Assembly: GCF_011046735.1 (NCBI RefSeq)
Contig: NZ_CP049258.1
Span: 1,692,001-1,756,000 of the forward strand
Reading direction: 5' to 3'
DNA length: 64,000 bases
DNA from: Nordella sp. HKS 07
Lineage (GTDB): Bacteria; Pseudomonadota; Alphaproteobacteria; Rhizobiales; Aestuariivirgaceae
Shown here piece after piece: positions 21,081 to 32,045 of this stretch. Under the pieces are notes generated by a model. The model was not told the DNA's origin. It ran no database searches and was given only the letters and a program-made list of their open reading frames with translations. A program made the translations under genes and the position numbers. The stretch's first letter is position 1, and every line of letters starts with the position of its first letter.

Positions 21081-21114
21081 GTGATGGAACAGACCAAACT
21101 GATCATGCACTGGC

Positions 21115-21159
21115 GCATCGGACCGAAAAGTGTGAAGCGGTTTTCGGATAATCCGATGC
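21115..21159. repeat. Palindromic repeat family A, short copy
   Basis: GCATCGGACCGAAAAG joined to AGCGGTTTTCGGATAATCCGATGC; a shortened version of the elements at 11242-11310 and 38381-38450, lacking the inner GTCGGGC palindrome. It ends 20 bases before the start of the next gene, so it sits in that gene's 5' leader. Confidence 0.8.
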
Positions 21160-21179
21160 GGAACTAATGGGAGAGAAGA

Positions 21180-21674
21180 ATGGACTACACGAAGAACCCC
21201 TTCGCGCCGAACGATACCGACCGGCATCAGATCTGGGCCATGCTGGTCGAGCGCGACATCGATGCGTTCCTGGCCGCCGACTGGTCCAAGCACGGCCCCG
21301 ATTTCCATGCCGAATCCTTCTTCGGCGTGCATGCCCATAAATCCGAGCTGCCCGATAGCTGGCGGCTCGACTTCCCCAATCTCGAGACCTATCGCGACGA
21401 ATGGCTGCGCCAGGCGGCCGCTACCGCCAAAGTGAAATATGCCGAGCCTCTGCGCCAAGCCTTATTCCGCGCCACCAATATGCGCGACATCGACATCGCC
21501 GGTGACCGCGCCGTCTGCCACAAGAAATTCGACGGCGTGATCGCCAGGGCCGATGGCGGCCAGGACGTACTGAACTGGCAGACGCTCTATTTCTGCGGCC
21601 GCTTCAACGGCGTGTGGAAGATGACCGGCTTCGTCGGCTACATGCCCTATCCGATGGGGAAGGCGCGGACCTGA
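21180..21674 (+). CDS. Hypothetical protein, possibly NTF2/SnoaL-like
   Basis: A 164-residue soluble protein without signal peptide. The N-terminal part (DRHQIWAMLVERDIDAFLAADW) and the Trp-rich C-terminal part (WQTLYFCGRFNGVWKMTGFVGYMPYP) are compatible with the cone-shaped NTF2-like fold, with alternating helices then beta strands, but no catalytic motif is recognised. The start at 21180 has GGGAGAGAAG directly upstream, a good ribosome site. It stands alone between repeats, on the plus strand next to the rhamnose locus; no function is assigned. Confidence 0.7.
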   Translation: MDYTKNPFAPNDTDRHQIWAMLVERDIDAFLAADWSKHGPDFHAESFFGVHAHKSELPDSWRLDFPNLETYRDEWLRQAAATAKVKYAEPLRQALFRATNMRDIDIAGDRAVCHKKFDGVIARADGGQDVLNWQTLYFCGRFNGVWKMTGFVGYMPYPMGKART

Positions 21675-21685
21675 AACAAACTACC

Positions 21686-21785
21686 GTCACCCCGGCAAAA
21701 GCCGGGGCCCACTGAATAAGTGCAATCTGGGCGGGGCTGCCTACGCGGCACGGATTTAATGGGCCCCGGCTTTCGCCGGGGTGAC
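21686..21785. repeat. Palindromic repeat family D, copy 1
   Basis: 100-base element: GTCACCCCGGCAAAAGCCGG at the left (itself a hairpin) and CCCCGGCTTTCGCCGGGGTGAC at the right, enclosing GGCCCACTGAATAAGTG. The related element at 61741-61839 has the same layout. It lies between the convergent 164-residue protein gene and the PLP enzyme gene and could serve as a shared transcription end. Confidence 0.85.
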
Positions 21786-21795
21786 GCTGTATCGC

Positions 21796-22902
21796 TTACT
21801 GCACCGTCCCGCGCGCATCGACCTTGACGGCGCCCAGCACCTCAGTCCCGCGCACGAAGACGACGCGGTCGAAGAGATTGGTCACCGGACAGACATGATT
21901 GGGCGTGATGCGCACCAGGTCACCGACCTTCGGTTTCATCGCGGCGCCCGAAATATCGAGGAAACCATGCTCCTCGCTCATCATGTAGATTTGCGCATCG
22001 CCCATCGCATGGACCACGCCATAGCCTTTGAGCCCCAGGAGATCGCTGGTCAGCGACTTGCTTCCGGCATCGACCAGAGCGCGCTCGTCGGTCGGCCGGC
22101 TGACCACCGTGGCCAGCACGCCGAGCGCGCAGTCGTCGAATGCGCATGTGCCGCGTTCGACCAGCGAACGGTCGAAATAGACATAGGTGCCGACGCGATA
22201 CTCGCTGACGATGCCGAGCCCCTCATCCTTCCACATATCGGGCGAGCCTCCCGACGTGATCACCCGGGTCTCGAGCCCCGCTTCCGCGACCCGGTCGCGC
22301 GCCGCGGTGAGGAAGGCTTCAGTCTCGATACGCATCGCCGGCGCCGCATAGGTCATCAGGCCGCCATAGGAAACGCCTTTGGTCCTGTCGATCACCTTGG
22401 CGAGCGCGGCGGCGGCCTCCGGCGACTGCACGCCATTGCGCTTAGCGCCGGTGTCGCATTCGACCAGCACGGCGATGTCGCGGCCCGCCGCGACGCCGGC
22501 GCGGCCCAGGCCTTCCACCACCGTTTCATTGTCGGCGACCACCGAAATATCGGTGCGCCTGGCGAGATCGGCGAGACGCTTCAACTTGTGTGCGCCCACG
22601 ACATTGAAGGTCAGCAGCATGTCGCGGATGCCGGCATCGGCCATGACCTCGGCCTCGCCAAGCTTCTGCACCGTGATGCCCTTGGCGCCCAGCGCCATCT
22701 GATATTTCGCCAGCGGCGCCAGCTTGTGCGTCTTGATATGCGGCCGGTTGGCGATCCCGAGCTTGTCGCAGCGCTCCTGCCAGCGCTTCAGGTTGCGGTC
22801 GACCACATCGATATCGATGATGGGGGTCGGCGTCTCCAGATCCTCGATCCTCTTGGCCGTGGGCTCGAAACGGAAAAAGCTGGCGATGTCCTTGCTGCTC
22901 AT
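21796..22902 (-). CDS. D-threonine-aldolase-like PLP enzyme (alanine racemase fold type III)
   Basis: A 368-residue protein with an alanine-racemase N-terminal barrel and a D-serine-dehydratase-like C-terminal domain. The PLP lysine is in RPHIKTHK (about K57), SGGSPDMW binds the phosphate, and the C-terminal NHVCPVTN has the His-x-Cys pair that holds the divalent metal in D-threonine aldolases and D-serine dehydratases. It probably cleaves or dehydrates a D-3-hydroxyamino acid in the cytosol. It follows rhaI on the same strand after 79 bases, so it may be at the tail of the rhamnose operon, but no link to rhamnose chemistry is known to me. Confidence 0.82.
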   Translation of the reverse strand: MSSKDIASFFRFEPTAKRIEDLETPTPIIDIDVVDRNLKRWQERCDKLGIANRPHIKTHKLAPLAKYQMALGAKGITVQKLGEAEVMADAGIRDMLLTFNVVGAHKLKRLADLARRTDISVVADNETVVEGLGRAGVAAGRDIAVLVECDTGAKRNGVQSPEAAAALAKVIDRTKGVSYGGLMTYAAPAMRIETEAFLTAARDRVAEAGLETRVITSGGSPDMWKDEGLGIVSEYRVGTYVYFDRSLVERGTCAFDDCALGVLATVVSRPTDERALVDAGSKSLTSDLLGLKGYGVVHAMGDAQIYMMSEEHGFLDISGAAMKPKVGDLVRITPNHVCPVTNLFDRVVFVRGTEVLGAVKVDARGTVQ

Positions 22903-22981
22903 TTTTCTGACTTTCTTCAGACGCGCGATCAGGATCCGCGCGCGCAGCTTTTAGAGCATTTCAGCGCCGCGGGGAAATGTT

Positions 22982-24274
22982 TCAGACGATGCCGGCCGAA
23001 GCCGCACCGCTCTCCGGCCGTTCCTTCGCCTTCTGCCGGCGATAGCCGGACGCCCGATAGGTGGCGATCGGATCGATGCTGCCGCCCTTGCGCCGCCGGG
23101 CTTCCGCAAGGACAGGTGATACATCAGTAATGAAGGCCTGCTTGACCAGGAGATGGCCGCCCAGCACGTCGCTTTCCTCTTGCGCCGCGTCGAGCGCCGC
23201 GCGATCGACCAGCGAGGCCTGCACATAGGCGCGTTGGATTTCGATCGCCGACTGGATGAGGCTTTCGATCGGGTCGGTCACATTATGCGACTGGTCGATC
23301 ATATAGGCCGGGCTGAAGCCGGGCGCCTTACGCAATTCGGCATCGACCAGTTCATTGAAGACGAGGAACAGGCGGAAGGGATCGACCGAGCCCGAATCGA
23401 GATCATCGTCGCCATATTTGGAATCATTGAAATGGAAGCCGGCAAGCTTCTGAGCCCGGATAAGGCGGGCGACGATCTGCTCGATATTGGTGTTGGGCGC
23501 GTGATGGCCGAGATCGACCAGGCACTTGGCCTTGGGGCCCAGTTCGCTTGCCGCCATGAAGCTCGATCCCCAGTCGGAGATGACGGTCGCATAGAAGGCC
23601 GGCTCATAGAGCTTGTGCTCGAGAAAGACCGACCAGTCCTTGGGCAGATGCTCATAGATCTCGCCGAGCGATTTCATGTAGCGGTCGAAGGCGGCATTGA
23701 GATTGGACTGGCCGGCGAAATTCGCGCCATCGGCGATCCACACGGTGAGCGCCGTCGAGCCGAGTTTGCGCCCGACCTCGATGCATTCGAGATTATGCGC
23801 CACCGCCTGGGCGCGCGTGCCTTGATCGGCATGGGTGAGCGAGCCGAATTTGTAAGAGAGCCTCTGGTCCTTGGCGTCCTGGAAGGTGTTGGAATTCACC
23901 GCGTCGAAGCTCAGATCATGGGAAGCGGCCTTCTGGCGCAGCGCGCTCAAATCGTCGACCTTGTCCCACGGAATATGCGGCGACACCGTCGGCGTCGTCC
24001 GGCCCAGCTGATGAATGATCCCGCAATCATCGATCTTGTCGAAGACGTTGCGCGGTTCTCCCGGTCCCGGAAAGCGGGCGAAGCGGGTGCCGCCGGTGCC
24101 CACCCCCCAGGTCGGCACCGCCACCGCATACTCCATGGCACGCGCCGTCATCGCCTCGATGTTGATGCCGCGCCGTTCGAGCTGGCGGCCGAGCGCGGCG
24201 TAATCTTCCGCCAGCGCCTTCTCGCTCTTACGGTTCTGCTCGCCGATGAAATCGGCCGAAATGGAAAAGGTCAT
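22982..24274 (-). CDS. rhaI: L-rhamnose isomerase, rhizobial type (RhaI)
   Basis: A 430-residue TIM-barrel isomerase converting L-rhamnose to L-rhamnulose. It matches the rhizobial RhaI class (distinct from E. coli RhaA): AVAVPTWGVGTGGTRFARFPGPGEPR near the N-terminus, metal-site blocks FLEHKLYEPAFYATVISDWGSS, CLVDLGHHAPNTNIEQIV and GFHFNDSKYGDDDLDSGSVDP. It is encoded after the fused rhaD, as in Rhizobium leguminosarum where rhaI and rhaD lie together. A repeat element of about 190 bases separates it from rhaD, so translation coupling is excluded. The start at 24274 is preceded by a GGAGGAAGCACC ribosome site. Confidence 0.94.
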   Translation of the reverse strand: MTFSISADFIGEQNRKSEKALAEDYAALGRQLERRGINIEAMTARAMEYAVAVPTWGVGTGGTRFARFPGPGEPRNVFDKIDDCGIIHQLGRTTPTVSPHIPWDKVDDLSALRQKAASHDLSFDAVNSNTFQDAKDQRLSYKFGSLTHADQGTRAQAVAHNLECIEVGRKLGSTALTVWIADGANFAGQSNLNAAFDRYMKSLGEIYEHLPKDWSVFLEHKLYEPAFYATVISDWGSSFMAASELGPKAKCLVDLGHHAPNTNIEQIVARLIRAQKLAGFHFNDSKYGDDDLDSGSVDPFRLFLVFNELVDAELRKAPGFSPAYMIDQSHNVTDPIESLIQSAIEIQRAYVQASLVDRAALDAAQEESDVLGGHLLVKQAFITDVSPVLAEARRRKGGSIDPIATYRASGYRRQKAKERPESGAASAGIV

Positions 24275-24289
24275 GGTGCTTCCTCCTTA

Positions 24290-24481
24290 CCCTCGCCCCG
24301 CGCAGCGGGGAGAGGGAGGGACCCATTGCGCAGCAATGGGAGGGTGAGGGGCCGTGATGCAAACATATGGACAGAACTATCACTTGGGTGAGTGAGAGAA
24401 GCATGACGGCAGCCAGGCCCCTCACCCTTCCCGCCGCTTGCGCGGCGGGCCCCTACCCTCTCCCCGCTGCGCGGGGCGAGG
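24290..24481. repeat. Palindromic repeat family C, copy 2
   Basis: Long element with CCCTCGCCCCGCGCAGCGGGG at the left and CCCCGCTGCGCGGGGCGAGGGT at the right, and an inner AATGGGAGGGTGAGGGGCC / GGCCCCTCACCCTTCCC pair; capable of a long imperfect stem on the rhaD-rhaI transcript. The layout GCGGGGAGAGGGAGGGACCCATTGCG at the left matches the copy at 43960. Confidence 0.85.
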
Positions 24482-24506
24482 GTGTCAGGCGCATTTCGCC
24501 GCGGCA

Positions 24507-26594
24507 TCACCGCGTGAAACTCGTCGCATTGCCGGCATCGACATTGAGGAAATTGCCGGTCGACTTGGCCGAGAGATCGGAGGCGAAGAAATACGTCGCT
24601 TCGGCGATATCTTCAGGATAGACCGAGCGCTGCAGGAGCGAGCGCTTGCGGTAGAATTCCTCGAGCTCCTCCTCCTTGATCTTGTTCGACTGCGCCCGCT
24701 GCTGGCGCCACTCGCCCTGCCAGATCTTCGAGCCGCGCAGGACCGCATCCGGATTGACGACATTCACGCGGATGCCGAGCGGCGCCCCTTCGAGCGCCAT
24801 GCAGCGCGCCAAATGCACTTCCGCCGCCTTGGCGGTGCAATAGGCCGACGCGCCGGCCGACGCCGCGATGGCGTTCTTCGAGCCGATGAAGACCATCGAG
24901 CCGCCGAGCTTCTGCGTCTTCATCAGGCGATAACCCTCGCGCGCCACCAGGAAATAGCCGGTGCCGAGGATCGACATGTTCTTGTTCCACAGATCGAGCG
25001 TCGTGTCCTCGACGGGAGCGGCCGACGAGATGCCGGCATTGTTGACCACGATGTCGAGCCCGCCGAAGCGCAAGACCGCCTCACCCATCGCCGCGATCAC
25101 CGCGTCTTCCTGCGTGACGTCGAGCGTCACGCCTTGCACCTGATCCTTGCCGAAGCGCGAAGCGAAGCCCTGAACCGTCACGTCGAGGGCAGCCTGATCT
25201 ATGTCGGCGAGGACGACGCATGCCCCCTCGCTCAGGAGCCGGTGCGCTATCGCCTGGCCGATGCCGCCCGCCCCGCCGGTGACGAAGGCGATGCGCCCGG
25301 CCAGGCTCTTCGGCTTCGGCATGCGCTGGAGCTTCGCCTCTTCGAGCAGCCAATATTCGATGTTGAAGGCCTCCTGCTCCGGCAGGCCGACATATTGGGA
25401 CACGCCCGACGCGCCACGCATGACATTGATGGCGTTCACATAGAATTCCGATGCGATGCGCGCCGTTGACTTGTCCTTGGCGAAGGACAGCATGCCCACC
25501 CCCGGCACCAGATAGATGACCGCATTGGGATCGCGCATCCTGGGCGAATTGGGATGTTTGGCGCGTTCATAATAGGCGGCGTAATCCCGGGCATAGGCGT
25601 CGAGCGTCTGGTCAAGCCCGGCCACCACCTCGTCGATGTTGCGCGTCTTCGGATCATAGGGCAGCACCAGCGGCCTGATCTTGGTGCGCAGGAAATGGTC
25701 GGGACAGGACGTGCCGAGCGGCGCCAGCGCGTCGAGCGCATTGCTGTTGACGAAATCGAGCACTTCCGGCGCGTCGGTGAAATGACCGACCTTGCGCTCC
25801 TCCTTTGAGATGCGGCCGCGGATCTCAGGGCTGAGCCGGCGCGCCACATCGGCGCGGTCGCGCGCGGTAAGACTGTCGAAGCGCGCGCCCTTGAAGGACG
25901 GCTTGGCGCGTTGTTCCTCCAGCCACGCCGCCGCCTTGTTGATGATGCGTAAGGTGGTCTGATAGGACGCCCTAGCCGTCGGCCCCCAGGTGAAAAGCCC
26001 ATGGGCGCCCAGCACCACACCGACAAAATGCGGATTCTTCTCCGCCATCTCGCCGAGCTTGAGGCCGAGATCGAAGCCCGGCCGCTGCCAGGGCAAATAC
26101 CCCATCTCGGTCCCGAAGATCTCCTTCGTGAGCCTTTCCGAATCCTTCGCCGCCGCGATGGCGATCACCGCATCGGCATGCATGTGATCGACATGGATCG
26201 CCGGCACGAAGCCATGCAGCGGCGTGTCGATCGAAGCCGCGCGCGGATTGAGGTTGAAGGTGCAATGCGGCAGGTAGTCGACCATCTCGTCCTCATGCGC
26301 GATGCCGCGATAGAGGCCCTTCAGCGTTTTGAGCTTGTCGAGATAAAGCGTCGAGAACCCGTCGAGCTTCATCGAGCCGAGATCGCCGCCCGAGCCCTTG
26401 ACCCACAGTACCGTCTCGTCCTTCCGGGTCAGGGGATCGGTCATCTTGACCTTGGCCGAAGTATTGCCGCCGCCGAAATTGGTGATCCTGAGATCGCTGC
26501 CGAGCAAATTGGAGCGGTAGAGCAGGAGCCCCGGCTCATCCAAGGTCGCGGCGATCTTGTCGTCCCACAGATCGGGAATGGCGGTCTTCGTCAT
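24507..26594 (-). CDS. rhaD: Bifunctional rhamnulose-1-phosphate aldolase / short-chain dehydrogenase (RhaD)
   Basis: A 695-residue fusion. The N-terminal half (about 20-400) is a class II aldolase/adducin domain with NFGGGNTSAKV, GSGGDLGSMKLDGFSTLYL and the metal histidines of HVDHMHADAVI; it splits L-rhamnulose-1-phosphate (or the unphosphorylated sugar in some variants) to dihydroxyacetone phosphate and L-lactaldehyde. The C-terminal part (from about 430) is an SDR with TGGAGGIG and a catalytic AYCTAK, expected to oxidise L-lactaldehyde to lactate. This fusion is standard in rhizobial rhamnose loci. The start at 26594 fits the family; the 59 codons upstream in frame read through a repeat and are rejected. 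Confidence 0.94.
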   Translation of the reverse strand: MTKTAIPDLWDDKIAATLDEPGLLLYRSNLLGSDLRITNFGGGNTSAKVKMTDPLTRKDETVLWVKGSGGDLGSMKLDGFSTLYLDKLKTLKGLYRGIAHEDEMVDYLPHCTFNLNPRAASIDTPLHGFVPAIHVDHMHADAVIAIAAAKDSERLTKEIFGTEMGYLPWQRPGFDLGLKLGEMAEKNPHFVGVVLGAHGLFTWGPTARASYQTTLRIINKAAAWLEEQRAKPSFKGARFDSLTARDRADVARRLSPEIRGRISKEERKVGHFTDAPEVLDFVNSNALDALAPLGTSCPDHFLRTKIRPLVLPYDPKTRNIDEVVAGLDQTLDAYARDYAAYYERAKHPNSPRMRDPNAVIYLVPGVGMLSFAKDKSTARIASEFYVNAINVMRGASGVSQYVGLPEQEAFNIEYWLLEEAKLQRMPKPKSLAGRIAFVTGGAGGIGQAIAHRLLSEGACVVLADIDQAALDVTVQGFASRFGKDQVQGVTLDVTQEDAVIAAMGEAVLRFGGLDIVVNNAGISSAAPVEDTTLDLWNKNMSILGTGYFLVAREGYRLMKTQKLGGSMVFIGSKNAIAASAGASAYCTAKAAEVHLARCMALEGAPLGIRVNVVNPDAVLRGSKIWQGEWRQQRAQSNKIKEEELEEFYRKRSLLQRSVYPEDIAEATYFFASDLSAKSTGNFLNVDAGNATSFTR

Positions 26595-26620
26595 GGCTGG
26601 CAACCTTTCACTTGAGAATT

Positions 26621-26741
26621 CCCCTCGCCCCCATCGGGGGAGAGGGAGGGGCCCAATGCGAAGCATTGGGAGGCTGAGGGGGAAAGGACGGATCCGCCGG
26701 TTCCCCCTCACCCTGCCCTCTCCCCCGCAGGGGGAGAGGGG
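26621..26741. repeat. Palindromic repeat family C, copy 3
   Basis: CCCCTCGCCCCCATCGGGGGAG at the left, CTCTCCCCCGCAGGGGGAGAGGGG at the right, with GGGAGGCTGAGGGGGAA / TTCCCCCTCACCC inside. It fills the gap between rhaS and rhaD, starting seven bases after the rhaS stop, and could stabilise the rhaS message relative to rhaD. Confidence 0.85.
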
Positions 26742-26748
26742 ATGTTCT

Positions 26749-27855
26749 TTAGAAATCAAACTGCCCGACATTCTCCTTGGTGAAGACGAAGGGCGCGCCG
26801 AGCAGGATCTCCGAGCCGTTGATGACCTGGAGATCGCCGAGCTTGCCGGCCTTCACCGAGGTGGCGCCGGGTTTCAGATCGCCGTCGGCAACAGCGCGCA
26901 GCACCTGCATCGCCGCATAACCGAGATCGACCGGGTTCCACAGCACGACCGACTTGACGCAGTCCTTTTCGACATAGGGCTTCATCGCATTGGGCGTGGC
27001 GAGGCCGACGACGGCGATCGTGCCGCACTTGTTCGCTTGCGTCACCGCTTCGGCGGAGGCCGGCGTCGCGACGCTGGTCATGCCGAAGATGCCCTTGAGG
27101 TCATCGCCATACTTGTTGATGAGGGTGGTGGCCTGATTGAAGGAGAGCACATTGTCCTCCTGCGCCTCGACCGTCTCCAGCCACTTCATCTTGGGATGGC
27201 ACTTCTCCGCATAGGCCGCCATCTCGGCAATCCAGCGCGCCTGGTTGGGCGTGGTGAAGGTCGAGGTGACGATGGCGAAGGCGCCCTCCTCGCCGATCTC
27301 CTTGGCCATGTTGTCGACCATGGCCTTCGCGATGCCGTTGAACTCGGCCTGGTTGACGAACCATTGCCGCGCATCGGGCTGCGAGTTGGCGTCATAGCCC
27401 ACGACATTGATCCCCTTGGACAGCGCCTTCTTCAGCACCGGCGCGATCGCGACGGGATCGTTGGCGGCGAACAGGATGCCGTCGACGCCGCTGGTGATGT
27501 AGTTGTCGATGAAGGTGATCTGCTGGTCGATATTGGCCTGGGTCGGACCGTCGGTCTTGGCGTCGACATTGCCGAGCTCCTTGGCGGCGTCCTGGATGCC
27601 CTTCGAGGTTGCGTTGAAATAGCCGATGCCGATGAGCTTCGGCACATCGACGACGGTGATCTTCTTGCCCTTCCGGTCAGGCGCGCCGGTGGGCTCGCCG
27701 CCGTCATAAGGCTTGGCGACCGCCGCTCCGGGCGTCCCGTCGCAGGCGAGCGGATTGGTGGGCAGATCGTCGCCTCCCGTCCAGGCTGAGGCGGCGAAGG
27801 CGCTCCCCGCCATGGCGGTGAGAGCGAGTGCAGCGAACACTGTCTTGCGTATCAT
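26749..27855 (-). CDS. rhaS: L-rhamnose ABC transporter periplasmic binding protein (RhaS)
   Basis: A 368-residue type I periplasmic sugar-binding protein (RbsB/LsrB-like). Signal peptide 1-21 (MIRKTVFAALALTAMAGSAFA) is followed by a fold with ITVVDVPKLIGIGYFNATSKGI, GVDGILFAANDPVAIAPVL and GINVVGYDANSQPDARQWFVNQ. Context with rhaT/P/Q, rhaI and rhaD assigns rhamnose as ligand. The start at 27855 was preferred over 27876 because AAGGAG lies 7-12 bases before it and it begins the signal peptide. It follows rhaQ by 79 bases. Confidence 0.92.
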   Translation of the reverse strand: MIRKTVFAALALTAMAGSAFAASAWTGGDDLPTNPLACDGTPGAAVAKPYDGGEPTGAPDRKGKKITVVDVPKLIGIGYFNATSKGIQDAAKELGNVDAKTDGPTQANIDQQITFIDNYITSGVDGILFAANDPVAIAPVLKKALSKGINVVGYDANSQPDARQWFVNQAEFNGIAKAMVDNMAKEIGEEGAFAIVTSTFTTPNQARWIAEMAAYAEKCHPKMKWLETVEAQEDNVLSFNQATTLINKYGDDLKGIFGMTSVATPASAEAVTQANKCGTIAVVGLATPNAMKPYVEKDCVKSVVLWNPVDLGYAAMQVLRAVADGDLKPGATSVKAGKLGDLQVINGSEILLGAPFVFTKENVGQFDF

Positions 27856-27934
27856 GTCTTGCTCCTTGCGCTTCATGTCCGGGCCCTTGAATTGACTCTT
27901 GCCGACGGAAGCGGCCCGGATTCTCCCATTTCGA

Positions 27935-28888
27935 TCAACCGTCTGCGTCCTTGCGAAAAATATTGCTGATGAGGATCGTGCCGATGAGCACGGCGCCGAT
28001 GACGACGATGGTGCCGTCGCCCTTCACGCCCGACAAGGCGAGCCCGTTCTTCAAGGCCTGCATCAGGACCAGCCCGAGCAGCGTGCCGATGATGGTGCCG
28101 CGCCCGCCGAAGATACTGGTGCCGCCGAGCACCACCGCGGTGATGACGTCGAGTTCGTAGCCGGTGCCCATGTCGGAGCGCGTGGTCGAGACGCGCGAGA
28201 CGAAGATGACGGCGGCGAGACCGGCGATGAGGCCCGAGCCCGTATAGATAAGGAGCAGCGTGCGGTCGACGCTGAGGCCCGAGAAGCGCGCGGCGATCGA
28301 ATTGGAGCCGATCGCATAGGTGGCGCGCCCAAAGGTGGAGAGCCCTAGGATGACGGCGGCGACGAGTGCGCACAGGCCGAAGATCCACAATTGCACCGGC
28401 ACGCCCAGGAACTCGCCCTGGCCCAGCATGAAGAACCATTCGGGATAGCCCCGGACCGAGCGCGCCTGGCTGATGCCCTCGGCAAGTCCGCGATAGAGGG
28501 CCAGCGTGGCGAGCGTGGCGATGAGCGGCGGCACGCCGAAGCGGGTGATGATGAGGCCGTTGCCGAGGCCGGCGAGCCCGCCGACCAGCACGCCGAGCAC
28601 CATGGCGAGGGGCAGCGGCACGCCGAGCTTCTGCCAGAACACGCCGAGCAGGATGGCGACGAGGCCGACGACGGATCCGACCGAGAGATCGATGCCGCCG
28701 GTGACGATGACGAAGGTCATGGCCAGCGCGATCAGCCCGATCTCGGCCATGAGACGGCCCTGATTGAGAAGATTGTCGGTGGTGAAGAACCGGTCCGACT
28801 GCATGGCGAGCACGATGAGCGTCACCACCAGCAGAACGCCCAGGATCGTCTCATGCCGCAGCAGCAGGGATTTGAGCGACGCGCTCAT
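27935..28888 (-). CDS. rhaQ: L-rhamnose ABC transporter permease (RhaQ)
   Basis: A 317-residue CUT2-type permease with about eight to ten helices and the family block GGIDLSVGSVVGLVAI followed by the C-terminal GTSIFGGRGTIIGTLLGLVLMQALKNGL. It starts inside the end of rhaP (ATGA overlap). Two different permeases in one operon, as here, are the mark of the rhizobial rhamnose importer. Which of the two is RhaP and which RhaQ follows the order in R. leguminosarum (T, P, Q) and is not proved by sequence alone. Confidence 0.88.
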   Translation of the reverse strand: MSASLKSLLLRHETILGVLLVVTLIVLAMQSDRFFTTDNLLNQGRLMAEIGLIALAMTFVIVTGGIDLSVGSVVGLVAILLGVFWQKLGVPLPLAMVLGVLVGGLAGLGNGLIITRFGVPPLIATLATLALYRGLAEGISQARSVRGYPEWFFMLGQGEFLGVPVQLWIFGLCALVAAVILGLSTFGRATYAIGSNSIAARFSGLSVDRTLLLIYTGSGLIAGLAAVIFVSRVSTTRSDMGTGYELDVITAVVLGGTSIFGGRGTIIGTLLGLVLMQALKNGLALSGVKGDGTIVVIGAVLIGTILISNIFRKDADG

Positions 28889-29864
28889 GGTTTGAGACTC
28901 CGCCGGCGCCGCGCCATGTCGGCGAGCACGGTCACGAGAATAAGGAGCCCCAGCACGGCGCGCAGCCAATAGGCCGAGACATTCAGGAAGATGAGCGCCG
29001 AGCCGATGCAGGCGAAGAGGACGGCGGCGAGCGTCGAGCCGATGACGGTGCCGGTGCCGCCGAGGATGGAGACGCCGCCGATCACCGCCGCGGTGATGAC
29101 GGTGAGCTCGAGATTGGGCGGCACCGTCGACTGGATGACCTGCAGCTGCGTGGCGAAGAGAAGGGCCGCGATGCCGGCGAAGAAGCCGTGCAGCGCGAAG
29201 ACGAGGACGCAGGTGCGTTCCGGATTGAGGCCGGACGCGCGCGCCGCTTCCGCATTGCCGCCGACCGCGTAGATCGAGCGCCCGGTCGCCGAATAGCGCA
29301 TCCACAGCGCCACCAGGATGGTGAGGATCACCATGAAATAGACGGGCGCCGGAATGCCGAAGAGCCGTGCCTGGGCGATGAAGAATCCGGCCGGCATGCC
29401 GGTGATCCAGGTGCCGCCGGTGGCGCTGATCAGCCCGCCTTTCAGGATCGACAGCATGCCGAGCGTCGCTACGATCGAGGGGATGCGCATATAGGCGATG
29501 AGCGCGCCGAGGCAGGTATTGATGGCGATGCCGACCAGCACCGGCACGAGCCAGGCGATCCAGACCGGATAGCCGGAGACGGCGAGCGTGCCGGCGATGG
29601 TGGCGAGCACGCCGATGAGCGAGCCGACCGAGACGTCGATATGGCCAGAGATGATGACCATGGCCATGCCGATCGCCGCCACCGCGATATAGGCATTGCC
29701 GGAGAAGATGCTGGTGAGATTGGTGTCGGAGAGAAAGCGCGGATTGACAGTGCCGACCACGGCGAACAGCACCAATATGGCGGCAAGCACGACGATCTCC
29801 TGGCCATAGGCCTCGAAGACCCGCGCGAAGACAGAAGGCCGCTTGAGCGGAAGCGCCATGTCGG

Positions 29865-29868
<4 letters not shown>
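28885..29868 (-). CDS. rhaP: L-rhamnose ABC transporter permease (RhaP)
   Basis: A 327-residue CUT2-type permease with SGHIDVSVGSLIGVLATIAG and GGVSILGGTGTVIGSTLAAVLFACIGSAL. It overlaps both neighbours by four bases (ATGA at the rhaT stop and at the rhaQ start), showing tight operon structure. The in-frame extension upstream of 29868 lies inside rhaT and is rejected. Named by order and by pairing with rhaT and rhaQ. Confidence 0.88.
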
Positions 29869-31373
<1,505 letters not shown>

Positions 31374-31775
31374 AGCGCGGCTCCATGATCACCCTGATTT
31401 CGCTTGATCAATTCTGCCGGGATGCGACAGGGAGCGTGGGACCGGATGGCCCCTGGGGTGGCTTGGCGAGAAACGGCTCCGATGCCCGGCACGACCAACC
31501 CTCCTCCCATCCGGATTCTTCTATTTTATGGTGTTTCGCGGCAGAATCCGGACCGGCCGCGGAGACTTTGGAGCCTGAACCCATCGTTGCGCGGCGGCCC
31601 CGTTGTGATTAAGATTGAACAATGATGAGCAATTTTGGTCAAGCCATGAATCGCAATCATATGACGAATCGGCATGAGCATCCGCTCAAGCCGATGATCA
31701 ACGTCAATCATCGCGGGCGTCAGGAGCAACCGCTCAGGCTCTGCAATCCTCCCGCCTCTCCCAGGGCTGTCAGTT
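31374..31775. promoter_or_regulatory. Presumed rha promoter/operator region
   Basis: About 400 bases between rhaT and the repeat upstream of the regulator gene, with no coding potential. The section 31605-31700 is AT-richer than its surroundings (TTGAACAATGATGAGCAATT, then CATGAATCGCAATCATATGACG) and is the likeliest place for the regulator to bind. No perfect operator palindrome could be defined by eye. Confidence 0.4.
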
Positions 31776-32006
31776 CCCCTTCTCCCGCTTGCTGGGCGAC
31801 GCACGACGGCGGAGCCGTCAAAAAGGTCCAGTGGACCTTTTTGAGTGCCGAGCGCCGGAGCGCAAGCAGAGGCCGGCAGTGGCGCGAAGCGCCGGATGAG
31901 AGTGTCCTTCGCGATCTGGGCGCAGAGGCGGACAGAGAATGCGATAGTCGAACCAACACCCTCACCCGCCCTATCGGGCACCCTCTCCCGCAAGCGGGAG
32001 AGGGGG
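31776..32006. repeat. Palindromic repeat family C/E composite with inner perfect 13-base palindrome
   Basis: Outer part CCCCTTCTCCCGCTTGC ... CTCTCCCGCAAGCGGGAGAGGGG shares its right half (CACCCTCACCCGCC...GGGCACCCTCTCCCGC) with the copy at 32902-33054. Inside is an additional segment containing TCAAAAAGGTCCA and its exact complement TGGACCTTTTTGA (31818-31844) separated by one base; part of this segment reappears at the right end of the window. It ends 39 bases before the regulator start. Confidence 0.8.
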
Positions 32007-32045
32007 AAATGCTGGCGACCTCTCCTTATTCCGGACGACATCACC

